A stretch of DNA of 64,000 bases. Source: Chlorobiota bacterium. Its GTDB lineage: Bacteria; Bacteroidota; Bacteroidia; Bacteroidales; F082. Shown here piece by piece: positions 53,880-61,876 of the stretch (positions are counted from its first letter, which is position 1; each line of letters begins with the position of its first letter). Position numbers and translations under genes: made by a program. The stretch lies in the NCBI GenBank assembly GCA_030596395.1, contig JAUVKF010000003.1, positions 24,407 through 88,406 on the forward strand, read 5' to 3'. The notes beneath the pieces were generated by a model that ran no database searches, was not told the DNA's origin, and saw only the letters and a list, made by a program, of their open reading frames with translations.

Positions 53880-54671
53880 TTACTTAGTGATGTCAAGATA
53901 CTCCTCCGGAATCCGATCATCCAAAACATGATTTCTTTCGGTAATCAATTTGTTTCGGGATTTGAGCGGATCAATTTTGGTATACAAAATCTCTTCTTTA
54001 TCTTTTGAAGCTTCAGCAACAACATCTCCTTCAGGATCAACGGCAAAGGTCCGCCCTGAAAACGAAATATCCCTTTCGGTGCCAATGCGGTTGGCGGTGA
54101 AAATAAAGAAGCGGTTGATGGCCGCCTGGGCAGGTACCACCTTATAAGCCTGGAAGGTAACCAGGTTAGAAGGATGCGCAATGATGTCAGCACCTTTCAA
54201 TGCCATGATGCGCCAGATTTCAGGAAAAAAATAATCAAAACAAATAAGCATACCCAGCTTGTAGTCATCCAATTTAAAAAGAGGCAGCCCGAGGTTTCCT
54301 TTTGTAAAAATTTGCTTCTCATTCATAAACAGGTGTATTTTCCGGTATTTACCTATTACACCTTTTGGCGAAATAAGCAGAGAAGAATTGAAAAGTTCAT
54401 CCCCTTCCTTTTCATGAAAGCCTGTAACAATGTATTGGTTTTGTTTTGAAGCGGTTTCAACAAGCATGGCAACATAATCACTCTTTTCAACTGTTGTTGC
54501 CAGCGTAAACGCATGTTCCCGGTCGATGAAATTATAACCCGAATTGGCCAGTTCGGGTAAGATCACTAATCTGGCATCGCCTGTTTTCGTAAGCAGTTCA
54601 GCAACTTTACTATGATTTCTTTCCAGTTCCCCAACTTGTGGATCAAACTGTATCTGGGCGGTTTTGAGCAT
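53880..54671 (-). CDS. Carbon-nitrogen hydrolase (nitrilase superfamily)
   Basis: Enzyme of 263 residues from ATG 54671; a TTG start at 54689 would overlap the promoter box, so the ATG is preferred. The nitrilase catalytic triad is clear: Glu40 (LPELANSGY), Lys111 (KYRKIHLF) and Cys144 (MLICFDYFFPE). The following HPSNLVTFQAY...RFFIFTANRIGTERDISFSGRT is the usual fourth conserved block, carrying Asn-Arg-x-Gly. Likely an omega-amidase or N-carbamoyl-type hydrolase acting on small amides; the exact substrate is unknown. It is monocistronic, with repeat spacer on the downstream side and the accessory stretch of small orphan genes upstream. Confidence 0.9.
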   Translation of the reverse strand: MLKTAQIQFDPQVGELERNHSKVAELLTKTGDARLVILPELANSGYNFIDREHAFTLATTVEKSDYVAMLVETASKQNQYIVTGFHEKEGDELFNSSLLISPKGVIGKYRKIHLFMNEKQIFTKGNLGLPLFKLDDYKLGMLICFDYFFPEIWRIMALKGADIIAHPSNLVTFQAYKVVPAQAAINRFFIFTANRIGTERDISFSGRTFAVDPEGDVVAEASKDKEEILYTKIDPLKSRNKLITERNHVLDDRIPEEYLDITK

Positions 54672-54686
54672 GGGTGGTTTTTTGCT

Positions 54687-54694
54687 CAAATATA
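54687..54694 (-). promoter_or_regulatory. Candidate -7 box TAtaTTTG
   Basis: Minus-strand TAnnTTTG match; transcription would begin near 54680, favouring ATG 54671 as the hydrolase start. Confidence 0.45.
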
Positions 54695-55079
54695 CGGTGA
54701 AAACAATTTCTAATCAACCAGAAATATTTACCACATAAGCATATCACAATACTTGTTAAGCAGGCAATTATTACGTAATATTGTAATGGCCAAATGAATC
54801 AAAAAAATCAGCCAGTTAAAAAAGATTGAAATCTGAATGTCGTGCAAAATTCAAAGGCCCTTTAGATGGCGTTTTAGACAATATAAAACTGAGTAACATG
54901 AAGTTACCATAAAATGAATATAAAGATATAAACGGAAACTCCGTTTACACAATCGTTATGGGCAAGTTTAATAAACATTGAATATGGTCAAAAAAGCCAT
55001 AAAAGAGTCATTTTAATAATTTATGTCAAAGATATATGAACGAAAAAAATATTCATTCACAATTTAAATAACTGTAAAA
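54695..55079. other. Intergenic region before accessory small genes
   Basis: About 385 bases, AT-rich. It contains a 7-bp hairpin AAACGGA-AAC-TCCGTTT at about 54927-54943 followed by CGTTATGGG at 54953, reminiscent of an integron-type core site but not matching it strictly. No ORF above 60 codons or known RNA was recognised. Confidence 0.35.
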
Positions 55080-55433
55080 ATGAAAACTAAATCAATCAAA
55101 ATTTTTCGTTGGGTATTACGGGTGCTAAGTGGTGTCATCATTTTATTTTCCCTAATTTGGTTTATTGGCTCACTTGGTGACTATTCTGATGATCCTATGA
55201 GTACCAACGCTATTTTACAATTGTCAATAACGGGAATAGGTCTGATAGGGCTTGGGCTTGCATGGAAATGGGAATTAACTGGAGGTATTATCTCTTTGGT
55301 TGCTTATCTTGTATTAGCTATAATCAATCCTAGAGTTCTGGATTTCTCCTTGGTTTATATTTGGCCAGCTATTGCCATATTAATTATTGTGCTTTGGGCA
55401 ATTAGCAGAAATACAACTGTTAAGAGTGAATAG
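55080..55433 (+). CDS. Small four-helix membrane protein, orphan
   Basis: Integral membrane protein of 117 residues with four hydrophobic helices (about 10-30, 45-62, 67-85 and 90-110). The first loop is GSLGDYSDDPMSTNAILQ and the last helix runs into a short charged tail (SRNTTVKSE). The compact 'GLGLAWKWELTGGIISLVAYLVLA' segment is typical of small DUF-type membrane proteins found in accessory or cassette DNA, but I cannot name a family with certainty. It stands alone between two spacer regions with inverted repeats. Confidence 0.6.
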   Translation: MKTKSIKIFRWVLRVLSGVIILFSLIWFIGSLGDYSDDPMSTNAILQLSITGIGLIGLGLAWKWELTGGIISLVAYLVLAIINPRVLDFSLVYIWPAIAILIIVLWAISRNTTVKSE

Positions 55434-55774
55434 GTTCAATAAAGCGAGTATAGGTATAAACAAACAAATTGAAAGGAATCGACTTCCATAATATTTGAAG
55501 TAGAGCAGAGCGATGAAAACAAGGATGTTTGTTGTTGGGGAATGACAAAAAACCAGCCCATAACAGCAAATCATAGCCCATAGCCGGTTTACGTTTATCA
55601 AGGAAAATGAATCATAGTATCAACATAAAAGTAATCAACAAACATCCTGCAAATGAACGGCTACGGGCCATATTTGCAAACCGTTATGTTTAATTAGGTA
55701 CCTTAACGAACATTAAAAAATGAAAAAGAAAGAAATTATACTTGAATATCAATTGGCATTTTTAAACTTTCAAC
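55434..55774. repeat. Interlocked inverted repeats between two orphan genes
   Basis: Two inverted repeats overlap in A-B-A'-B' order. A (AGGATGTTTGTTG, 55522-55534) pairs perfectly with A' (55636-55648). B (CCCATAACAGCAAATC..., 55558-55587) pairs imperfectly with B' (55656-55688): CATAAC with GTTATG, GCAAAT with ATTTGC, TAGCCG with CGGCTA. The order would give a pseudoknot in RNA or a cruciform in DNA. No ORF lies within. Confidence 0.75.
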
Positions 55775-56335
55775 ATGAAGAAAATAATTTTGACATTAGG
55801 GGTTTCCTTATTACTGTTTACATCATGTAAAGTAGACTGCCCTGATAAAACATATAGGTTAAACATAGCCGTTGGAAACAATACTGAATTCGAGGTTGAT
55901 GTTTTAGTATTTCCAAAACAAGCATATATACATGGAGAGAGTTTATACAGCATGAGCGATATAGGAGGAGGTTATCTCCATACTTATTTCTCAATAGAAT
56001 CGAAGCAACCATCAATGGGTTCATTCAGGCATGTACTTTACACTACGGGTGATACCACTATTGATGCAAACCAACTTCTAAGTCTTGTTTTTGATAGTAT
56101 CAAGTTTGTTATTAACGATAGTATTAACACACAGATATCATTATCACCTGATACGACTATTAATTATTCGTTAAATCCATATAAAAGTGATTCAGCATGG
56201 AGGTCTCAACTATTAAATTCTGACCAACCAAATAATGATTGTGAAAATCCAGGAGAAACTATATCATATAGATTTTACATTGAACCAGGATTCATAAATA
56301 ATAAATACAAATCTAAAGGAGTAGACGGCCAGTGA
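55775..56335 (+). CDS. Orphan lipoprotein (186 aa)
   Basis: Lipoprotein with lipobox LLFTSC (Cys18) and 168 mature residues. The mature part is acidic and rich in Ser, Thr and Asn (TYRLNIAVGNNTEFEVDVLVFPKQAYI through DCENPGETISYRFYIEPGF), with mainly beta strands predicted by eye. Two further Cys (CPD and DCEN) could form a disulfide. I recognise no family. The preceding spacer holds the interlocked inverted repeats, and the following spacer a GC-rich palindromic stretch. Such isolated lipoproteins are common in accessory DNA of Bacteroidota. Confidence 0.6.
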   Translation: MKKIILTLGVSLLLFTSCKVDCPDKTYRLNIAVGNNTEFEVDVLVFPKQAYIHGESLYSMSDIGGGYLHTYFSIESKQPSMGSFRHVLYTTGDTTIDANQLLSLVFDSIKFVINDSINTQISLSPDTTINYSLNPYKSDSAWRSQLLNSDQPNNDCENPGETISYRFYIEPGFINNKYKSKGVDGQ

Positions 56336-56545
56336 GCCAATGACTCACTGGTGCGCCCCCGCCTGAATGAAAGAATTCATTCTTTAGGGCAGGTCTCACA
56401 CCACTGTATCACGATGAAATAATCGGGACAGGCTGTACGGGTCTCGCCTGCCTTCGCCGCATAATGACCAAAAACTGCAAGTAAAATAAAATCATAAGAA
56501 TAGTTGCAAATATCACTATGATAAATAAATTATCAATTACGCTTT
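56336..56545. other. Spacer with GC-rich palindromic stretch
   Basis: Two hundred bases with GAATGAA-AGAA-TTCATTC (about 56365-56382) and CGCCTGCCTTCGCCG (about 56447), words related to the spacers at 29.8 and 53.6 kb. It is more GC-rich than the orphan genes on either side. Confidence 0.4.
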
Positions 56546-56710
56546 ATGAACCCCGATCAAACCGAAAAATTCCACTGCGAAGATTGCGCTCTGCGTAAAA
56601 AAGCCGAAGCCAAACCCAAGTCATTTATCGCATGGTTCTGGCGATGGCATACCACATGGTGCCCCGGCTGGAAAAAATACCAGCAACACCTGGCCGAACA
56701 AAATATGTGA
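56546..56710 (+). CDS. Small Cys-rich protein (54 aa)
   Basis: Frame of 54 residues: MNPDQTEKFHCEDCALRKKAEAKPKSFIAW, then FWRWHTTWCPGWKKYQQHLAEQNM. It contains CEDC and a third Cys within WCPGWKKYQ, plus a His-rich helix, suggesting a small metal-binding or zinc-binding protein. The tryptophan-rich WFWRWHTTWCPGW segment looks conserved rather than random, which is the reason for calling it a gene. Comparable short proteins occur in Bacteroidota, but I cannot name the family or function. It is upstream of the NucS-like gene by about 200 bases on the same strand. Confidence 0.6.
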   Translation: MNPDQTEKFHCEDCALRKKAEAKPKSFIAWFWRWHTTWCPGWKKYQQHLAEQNM

Positions 56711-56771
56711 CGTTGTATGGCTTATTTTCCAAAAACTTACCATTTGGAATCATTGAAATTGTTTCGTATTA

Positions 56772-56802
56772 TTGTGGAGAAGTAAACATTGTTTTACTTT
56801 TG
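56772..56802 (+). promoter_or_regulatory. Candidate promoter (TTG-N20-TActTTTG)
   Basis: TTG at 56772-56774 and TActTTTG at 56795-56802 are spaced as in Bacteroidota promoters; the leader to ATG 56909 is about 100 bases and carries the small palindrome ACAGGT-TTAT-ACCTGT (56868-56883). Confidence 0.5.
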
Positions 56803-56908
56803 CATTGGAATCAGAACTACCGGGCTATAATGCATCTTAATACCATAGTTTAAGTATGGAAAAAAACAGGTTTATACCTGTATGTTAATCAGTCAAATAA
56901 ATAAAGTC

Positions 56909-57973
56909 ATGACACTTTTCACGATAGATAAAGACGGCAAATTCGCAGAACTCAATGATAAAAAACAGAAATCCGATAGCAAAGAACTGGACCTGCAGTT
57001 AATGGTTAAAAAAAACCCCGATAGTGTTTTCAACAACACCAAAGTAATGTTGATCGGGCGAAAAGTACAGACCGGTACTGAAGAGGTCATTGACTTTTTA
57101 GGCCTCGATAAGTCAGGCAATACAGTGATCATTGATTTGCATGGCGTTAAAACCAAACGTAAATCACTTGCCAGGCTGATCGAAAAAGCCGCCTGGGTTG
57201 ATACCCTCGATTATAATGACCTTGATGCCGTTTACAAAGAATTTGATGAACACACCCCTGATCTCTTCAATGCCCATACTGATTTTTTTGAGACAGGTGA
57301 TGAAACAACTTCCTGGAATAAACATGTGAGGCTTGTTACTGTTTCTCAGGAAACTTCACCTGAATTTATACAGTCTGCAGCCTACCTCCGAAAAAATGGC
57401 CTCAACCTCAGTTGTGTGCTGTTCAATTATCATACACACAAAGACGACCTCATGACAATATCACGCGAATTTGTTGTTGGAGGTGATGAATTTGTAAAAC
57501 CCGATATGCCGGTTTCGTTCACAGAACCTAAAACCGACAAAGAGAAATTTTTCAATTCGCTTGATGAAAACGGACTAAAAGTATTCTCTCAATTGCTTGA
57601 TTTTGCATCAAATGAGGGTTTGGAATTCAAATGGACACCACAGGGCTTTACGCTGAACGTTATGGTTGATAGCGAAGCCATTGGCTTATGTTATGGTTAC
57701 GCCCAGGATTCGTTATTGAACCAGAGTATCTATACCGGCTTCGACCAGATATTGAGAAAAGTGAACAATGCTGAAGAAATAGTAGCCGGATACATTACCC
57801 GCCTGGAAGATATTGAATTGTTCAATAAAACCCGCTCCAGTTACCGCTGGGATATTGAAGAACAATTTAGCGGTGAAGAAATCCAACTATTTCTTGACGT
57901 TTTAAAAGATATAACTGAAAAGATCAAAGAAAAAGGCCTGACCGGGATAGAAGCTGATGCGCCTGCTTTTTAA
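56909..57973 (+). CDS. Nuclease-fold (NucS/DUF91-like) protein with altered catalytic motif
   Basis: Protein of 354 residues from ATG 56909; the in-frame ATG at 56882 lies inside a leader hairpin. The N-terminal segment KVMLIGRKVQTGTEEVIDFLGLDKSGNTVIIDLHGVKTKRKSLARLIEKAAWVDTL resembles the NucS/DUF91-like PD-(D/E)xK nuclease core, in which IDxLxxDxxGxxVVIELKR carries the catalytic E-x-K. Here the equivalent position reads IIDLHGVK, so the ExK signature is replaced and activity is doubtful. The C-terminal half (ENGLKVFSQLLDFASNEGLEFKWTPQGFTLNVMV...) resembles DUF4268-like regions. A DNA-binding or degenerate nuclease role is possible. It is monocistronic with its own promoter. Confidence 0.6.
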   Translation: MTLFTIDKDGKFAELNDKKQKSDSKELDLQLMVKKNPDSVFNNTKVMLIGRKVQTGTEEVIDFLGLDKSGNTVIIDLHGVKTKRKSLARLIEKAAWVDTLDYNDLDAVYKEFDEHTPDLFNAHTDFFETGDETTSWNKHVRLVTVSQETSPEFIQSAAYLRKNGLNLSCVLFNYHTHKDDLMTISREFVVGGDEFVKPDMPVSFTEPKTDKEKFFNSLDENGLKVFSQLLDFASNEGLEFKWTPQGFTLNVMVDSEAIGLCYGYAQDSLLNQSIYTGFDQILRKVNNAEEIVAGYITRLEDIELFNKTRSSYRWDIEEQFSGEEIQLFLDVLKDITEKIKEKGLTGIEADAPAF

Positions 57974-58097
57974 ATTTTGCTCACATTTTGTTTTTTTTGA
58001 GATGTACATTTGTGAGTTGTATTTAAAAGCGCATAATTGAAGTGTCAACATTGTGTTATCAAATGAAAAAACGGATAGCACGATTGATTTTTTTTAT

Positions 58098-58105
58098 TAA
58101 CTTTG
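58098..58105 (+). promoter_or_regulatory. Candidate -7 box TAacTTTG
   Basis: TAnnTTTG match 44 bases upstream of ATG 58150. A second match (TAcaTTTG, 58005-58012) lies further upstream. Both support the shorter start of the papain-like lipoprotein, because the long frame begins upstream of this box. Confidence 0.4.
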
Positions 58106-58149
58106 AGATGACCATTGTTCGAAACAATACTAACCAAAAAAGAATACTT

Positions 58150-59802
58150 ATGAAAAAAATGCAAAACTTCCTGATTTTAGTGCTATCGCTGGCACTGGTG
58201 CTGGCCGTAGGCTGTAAAAAAGACAACAATGATGATCCTGATCCGCAACAAACGGAATACGCCATGGGATGGTATGGTGCTACTGAAGATCCAAGTACAG
58301 TACCTTCATCAACCAATTTTGGATTTGGGTCAGACAACCTGCCTCCGAATTATACAATTATTGATAAATTCCCCCCCATTGGAAACCAGGGTAATTATGG
58401 CACCTGTGTTGCCTGGGCAGTTGGTTACAACACCAAAACTATGGTGAATGGACTTTCCAAAGGGTATAATTCCAGCGACCTCGCCAGTACAAATAAGCAG
58501 TTCAGCCCGCGTGACTTGTTTACTGCAATAGATGATAATAACAAGGGCGATAATTGTGGTGGCACTAATTTTAATTTTGCTATGGATATTGTACAGAACA
58601 GAGGAATAGCAACTATGGCTACCGCACCTTATCCTGAAACTATTCCAAGCTGTTCCAAGGCAAACCTTGATCCGGCATGGACACAAGAAGCAGCCGGTTT
58701 TAAGTTTAAATGGTGGCGTAAAATCGATGGCACTGTCGAAGCCATCAAAAAAAATGTTTCACAAAATGTACCTGTTATTTTCGGAGCAAGGCTGGCTGAT
58801 AATTTTATGTCGCACAATACAGATGATGTTATTACTTCTGCAACTTCCTACGACAATGTAGGTCAGCATGCCTATCATGCCATGGTTATTGGCGGATACG
58901 ATGATAGCAAAGGCCCCAATGGCGCATTCAGGATCGTAAATTCATGGGGTACCGCATGGGGCGCTTCAGGTTATTGCTGGATCGACTATAATTTTTTCAT
59001 GAATAATTTTGTTTCCACCTTACAAAACGAAACCAATCTGTACATTGCTGCAAACGACGACAACAATACGGAACCACCGGATGATGTGGATCCCAATACA
59101 ACAGGAGTTGATTTGGTGCCGTGGGTATTTGGTGATTATTCAACCGGTAATTGGGCATGGCCTACTGAAAGATTAATCGACTTTAACATCTACAATATAG
59201 GCAATGCCAGTGCTAATGCGTCCGCTGACTGGGCATATTATTATATTTATTACAATGCTTTCGATGCCGACGATTATGGTGTAATTTTCTACGACCAATT
59301 CAACACTAGCATTCCTGAAAACACCATCGAATGTCCAAATGATTGGAACTGTATTATAAATATTCCTATTCCGGCAGGTGATGATTTTGCTAATTATGCC
59401 TGGGGAGAAGCTTATGTTGAACGAACCTATTATATGCCCGAAATTACCGGTTTGTATTACCTTTTATGTATTGCTGATGCTGAGGATAAATTCCAGGAAC
59501 AGGATGAGATGAACAACTTATTTTATACAACAGAGTTTCCGATACTATTTGATTCTGGTGAAGAGTATAAGTCTTCTGATCAAAAGGAAAGTCCTTTTAC
59601 ATTTAAAAACAATATCACTGTTAGCAAAGAAAACATTAAGCATTCAAAATTCAACAGTGCAGTAACGCCCGAATTCAGGAATGCTTATACACCGGAAGAG
59701 ATCATTGAATTCTTCAAGAAAGAGAAAATAAGCGGCCGGCTTGACGGTAAGATAGATGAATATGTTCAACGTAATGCCAGCCTTTCTCATTCAAATAAAT
59801 AA
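58150..59802 (+). CDS. C1 papain-family cysteine peptidase lipoprotein
   Basis: Lipoprotein of 550 residues from ATG 58150 (MKKMQNFLILVLSLALVLAVGC, lipid Cys22); a GTG at 58042 would add an unlikely 36-residue N-extension. The papain triad is visible: Cys86 in GNYGTCVAWAVGY, His243 in QHAYHAMVIGGYDD and Asn264 in RIVNSWGTAWG, with the preceding Gln in PIGNQG as oxyanion residue. No pro-domain is evident; about 60 acidic residues separate the lipid Cys from the catalytic domain. The C-terminal 230 residues (TGVDLVPWVFGDYST...) resemble CARDB-like strands. It likely degrades or processes proteins at the outer membrane. Confidence 0.9.
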   Translation: MKKMQNFLILVLSLALVLAVGCKKDNNDDPDPQQTEYAMGWYGATEDPSTVPSSTNFGFGSDNLPPNYTIIDKFPPIGNQGNYGTCVAWAVGYNTKTMVNGLSKGYNSSDLASTNKQFSPRDLFTAIDDNNKGDNCGGTNFNFAMDIVQNRGIATMATAPYPETIPSCSKANLDPAWTQEAAGFKFKWWRKIDGTVEAIKKNVSQNVPVIFGARLADNFMSHNTDDVITSATSYDNVGQHAYHAMVIGGYDDSKGPNGAFRIVNSWGTAWGASGYCWIDYNFFMNNFVSTLQNETNLYIAANDDNNTEPPDDVDPNTTGVDLVPWVFGDYSTGNWAWPTERLIDFNIYNIGNASANASADWAYYYIYYNAFDADDYGVIFYDQFNTSIPENTIECPNDWNCIINIPIPAGDDFANYAWGEAYVERTYYMPEITGLYYLLCIADAEDKFQEQDEMNNLFYTTEFPILFDSGEEYKSSDQKESPFTFKNNITVSKENIKHSKFNSAVTPEFRNAYTPEEIIEFFKKEKISGRLDGKIDEYVQRNASLSHSNK

Positions 59803-59898
59803 TTTTAAATAATTAATTATACTGAGGTGTGCTGCAATGTAAGATTCGTATTGTGGCACACTTTACTTTTAATTACACATTTTATTATCCAATTGAAA

Positions 59899-60792
59899 AT
59901 GAAGTTTTACCTTATAATTTTAACCGGGCTAATTACGGTAGCCTGCGCTTCCGGCAATGTTACACAAAACAGTGAGAACATAGAAGACCTGATCGAACTT
60001 GGAAAAGATGTTTTTATAAAAGACCAGACTTTCGATCGGGATATTGACTTTACACAATTTAAAAAAAACCTGATCAGTGAAGGAATTTACCAGGTTAAGA
60101 TAATTTCATCAATAACATTTCTGAATTGTACATTCAATGGAAAAGTAATCGCTTACAGCAAAAATGAAGACAATACGGTTACACTAACTGCATTTCATAG
60201 TAATTTGTCTTTTATTGGATGCAGTTTTAATGAGGAGGTAAATTTTAAGGCTAGCAGTGTTTTGGGACGGACCGACTTCACAAAAGCTGCTTTTTACAAA
60301 GTAGCCACTTTTGAAGAATGTACTTTTTTTCAAGCCGCTTACTTCAGAGGAAGCACATACCATAAGGAACTCAGGTTTCAAAACGCAGTTTTCATGCAAA
60401 AGGCAAACTTTTTGAATGCTGAATTCGATGAAATTGCAAGTTTCCAAAGGGCTGTATTTAATGGTGAAACACAATTTAGTTCGACCAGGTTTATGGGTTA
60501 TACCGACCTGGGAAATATCACCTGCTTCGGAAACTTTTATTCCAATTTTGCCGAGTTTGCCGACAGGGCGATATTTAACAATTCATTCTTTTACAGAAGG
60601 ACTGAATTGAATGACGTTAATTTTAACCGTTGCGAAATAATGAACTGCCGGTTTTTTGGCGATGTAAGATTAATACAGTCCAAAGTAAAGGATCAAATCT
60701 TTTTTGATGATTGCTTTTTCCTGTCGGGTGTGCCAGATTTTGGGTCGATTGATAAGGAAAAGATTAGTATTGATGGTATAAATTCACGTTAG
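59899..60792 (+). CDS. Pentapeptide-repeat-like lipoprotein
   Basis: Lipoprotein of 297 residues from ATG 59899; lipid Cys16 (ITVAC). After a short helical stretch (ENIEDLIELGKDVF), the sequence consists of pentapeptide-like turns in which Phe or Leu recurs every five residues: FLNCTFNGKVI, FIGCSFNEEVNFKASSVLGRTDFTKAAFYKVATFEECTFFQAAYFRGSTYHKELRFQNAVFMQKANFLNAEFDEIASFQRAVFNGETQFSSTRF. This forms a right-handed quadrilateral beta-helix. Pentapeptide proteins can mimic DNA or bind partners; extracellular lipoprotein forms are of unknown function. It follows the papain-like gene with about 100 bases between and is probably separately transcribed. Confidence 0.82.
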   Translation: MKFYLIILTGLITVACASGNVTQNSENIEDLIELGKDVFIKDQTFDRDIDFTQFKKNLISEGIYQVKIISSITFLNCTFNGKVIAYSKNEDNTVTLTAFHSNLSFIGCSFNEEVNFKASSVLGRTDFTKAAFYKVATFEECTFFQAAYFRGSTYHKELRFQNAVFMQKANFLNAEFDEIASFQRAVFNGETQFSSTRFMGYTDLGNITCFGNFYSNFAEFADRAIFNNSFFYRRTELNDVNFNRCEIMNCRFFGDVRLIQSKVKDQIFFDDCFFLSGVPDFGSIDKEKISIDGINSR

Positions 60793-60847
60793 TAAACAAT
60801 ACACTTTTTTTGGTTGCTCTTACATGTGAATAATTTCTGCCAACGAA

Positions 60848-61405
60848 TTATTTTAATTTCATCTCTAACGCAAACTCACTCATTCCAATGAGTGTTTTAT
60901 ACGGACCATCAACAATAAACAGGTTGGCTACCCATCCGGGAATATTGCCTCCGGGGTCACCCTGGTACTGATATATAATTTCTGTAACCCCTTTACTGAC
61001 AGGGTTAAAAATCCATAAACCATTTGAGTACGGCATACGCACAACTCCCTTATTTTCAGGAATAAAATCTGAAATACCGGTCATCTGTACGAAAGCCGTG
61101 TTTCCCTCCCAGTACAATAGTTATTGTGTTACGATATCCCGGTTTGAGAAAGGCCAGGGCAGGTCCGATTCGGAGTAAATATACAATTCATCATTACTTA
61201 TTTTTTTTACGATATGCGACCGGGAAAGATGTGCCATCCAATCAGGGTATTTTTCCGCTTCCCTGATAATATTTAGCAATATTTCGGGCGTTGCTTCAAC
61301 CTTTGCTATTGCTTTAAACTCCTTCAGTTTGAACCCATTGGTTTTTCGGGTAAAAACTTTTACGCCATTGCGATCCTTTTCCTGATTAATAAACCATGAC
61401 AACAT
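60848..61405 (-). pseudogene. START/polyketide-cyclase-like gene interrupted by in-frame TAA
   Basis: Two frames in the same phase (61405-61121 and 61117-60848) are separated only by one TAA (61121-61123) and one codon pair. Together they give about 185 residues of a START-type lipid-binding domain: KDRNGVKVFTRKTNGFKLKEFKAIAKVEATPEILLNIIREAEKYPDW, then YIYSESDLPWPFSNRDIVTQ-stop-LLYWEGNTAFVQM, then KGVTEIIYQYQGDPGGNIPGWVANLFIVDGPYKTLIGM. DRDIVTQ followed by a strand is the usual family order, so the stop is a nonsense mutation or sequencing error in an otherwise intact gene. The start overlaps the DUF2141 stop by 20 bases. No signal peptide is present, unlike many relatives. Confidence 0.85.
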
Positions 61406-61811
61406 TAATTGTTTTATCGCCTGTCAGTTCAAACGATGCATCTTTAAAACTTGCAGGCCTTATCGGACTGGTGAAATTGTTCGAGAAAGCATAACCTTCT
61501 TTTGGCGGACCATACCATTTTCTGTCCATTTCTTTATCGTTATCCTCGTCATGATAAAGGGTAACCGAATAAATCCCTTCCGCCAGATCAACAAACGTAT
61601 GGCGTACAACACTTGAATCAACAGGTATTTCAACTTTGCGGTAGATTCGGTCACTATCAAAAAAAGATTCTTCGCTGTTATATATGGCAACCATAATATT
61701 GCTGCCTTCAACAAACTTTATTTTCGACACTAATATTGTCAGATTGGCTGTTTGCGCTGTAGAGAGAAAACTGAACGCACTGAAAAGAATGAAATAAAAG
61801 GTTCTGAGCAT
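61386..61811 (-). CDS. DUF2141 secreted protein
   Basis: Secreted protein of 141 residues from ATG 61811, which opens the signal peptide MLRTFYFILFSAFSFLSTAQ; the longer frame begins with TTG. Family features of DUF2141 are ANLTILVSKIKFVEGSNIMVAIYNSEESFF, VVRHTFVDLAEGIYSVTLYHDEDNDKEMDRKWYGPPKEGYAFSNN and ASFELTGDKTINVVMVY. The YHDEDNDKxMDxxxYGxPxEGYxFSNN motif is highly conserved and may bind Ca2+. Function unknown. The broken START gene overlaps its 3' end by 20 bases on the same strand. Confidence 0.9.
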   Translation of the reverse strand: MLRTFYFILFSAFSFLSTAQTANLTILVSKIKFVEGSNIMVAIYNSEESFFDSDRIYRKVEIPVDSSVVRHTFVDLAEGIYSVTLYHDEDNDKEMDRKWYGPPKEGYAFSNNFTSPIRPASFKDASFELTGDKTINVVMVY

Positions 61812-61876
61812 TTTAATCTTCAGGCAATAAATTGATTTGCCTTTTCTATTCAATCAACGAATCAAAGCAAACAATA

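Noticed and set aside
54953..55690. Formal attC/integron call
   Set aside because: Core-like ends deviate from GTTRRRY, no integrase is present, and only one site has a clear inverted-repeat structure.
56632..56853. 73-codon frame
   Set aside because: Overlaps the better-supported 54-residue Cys-rich gene in another frame and contains the promoter of the next gene.
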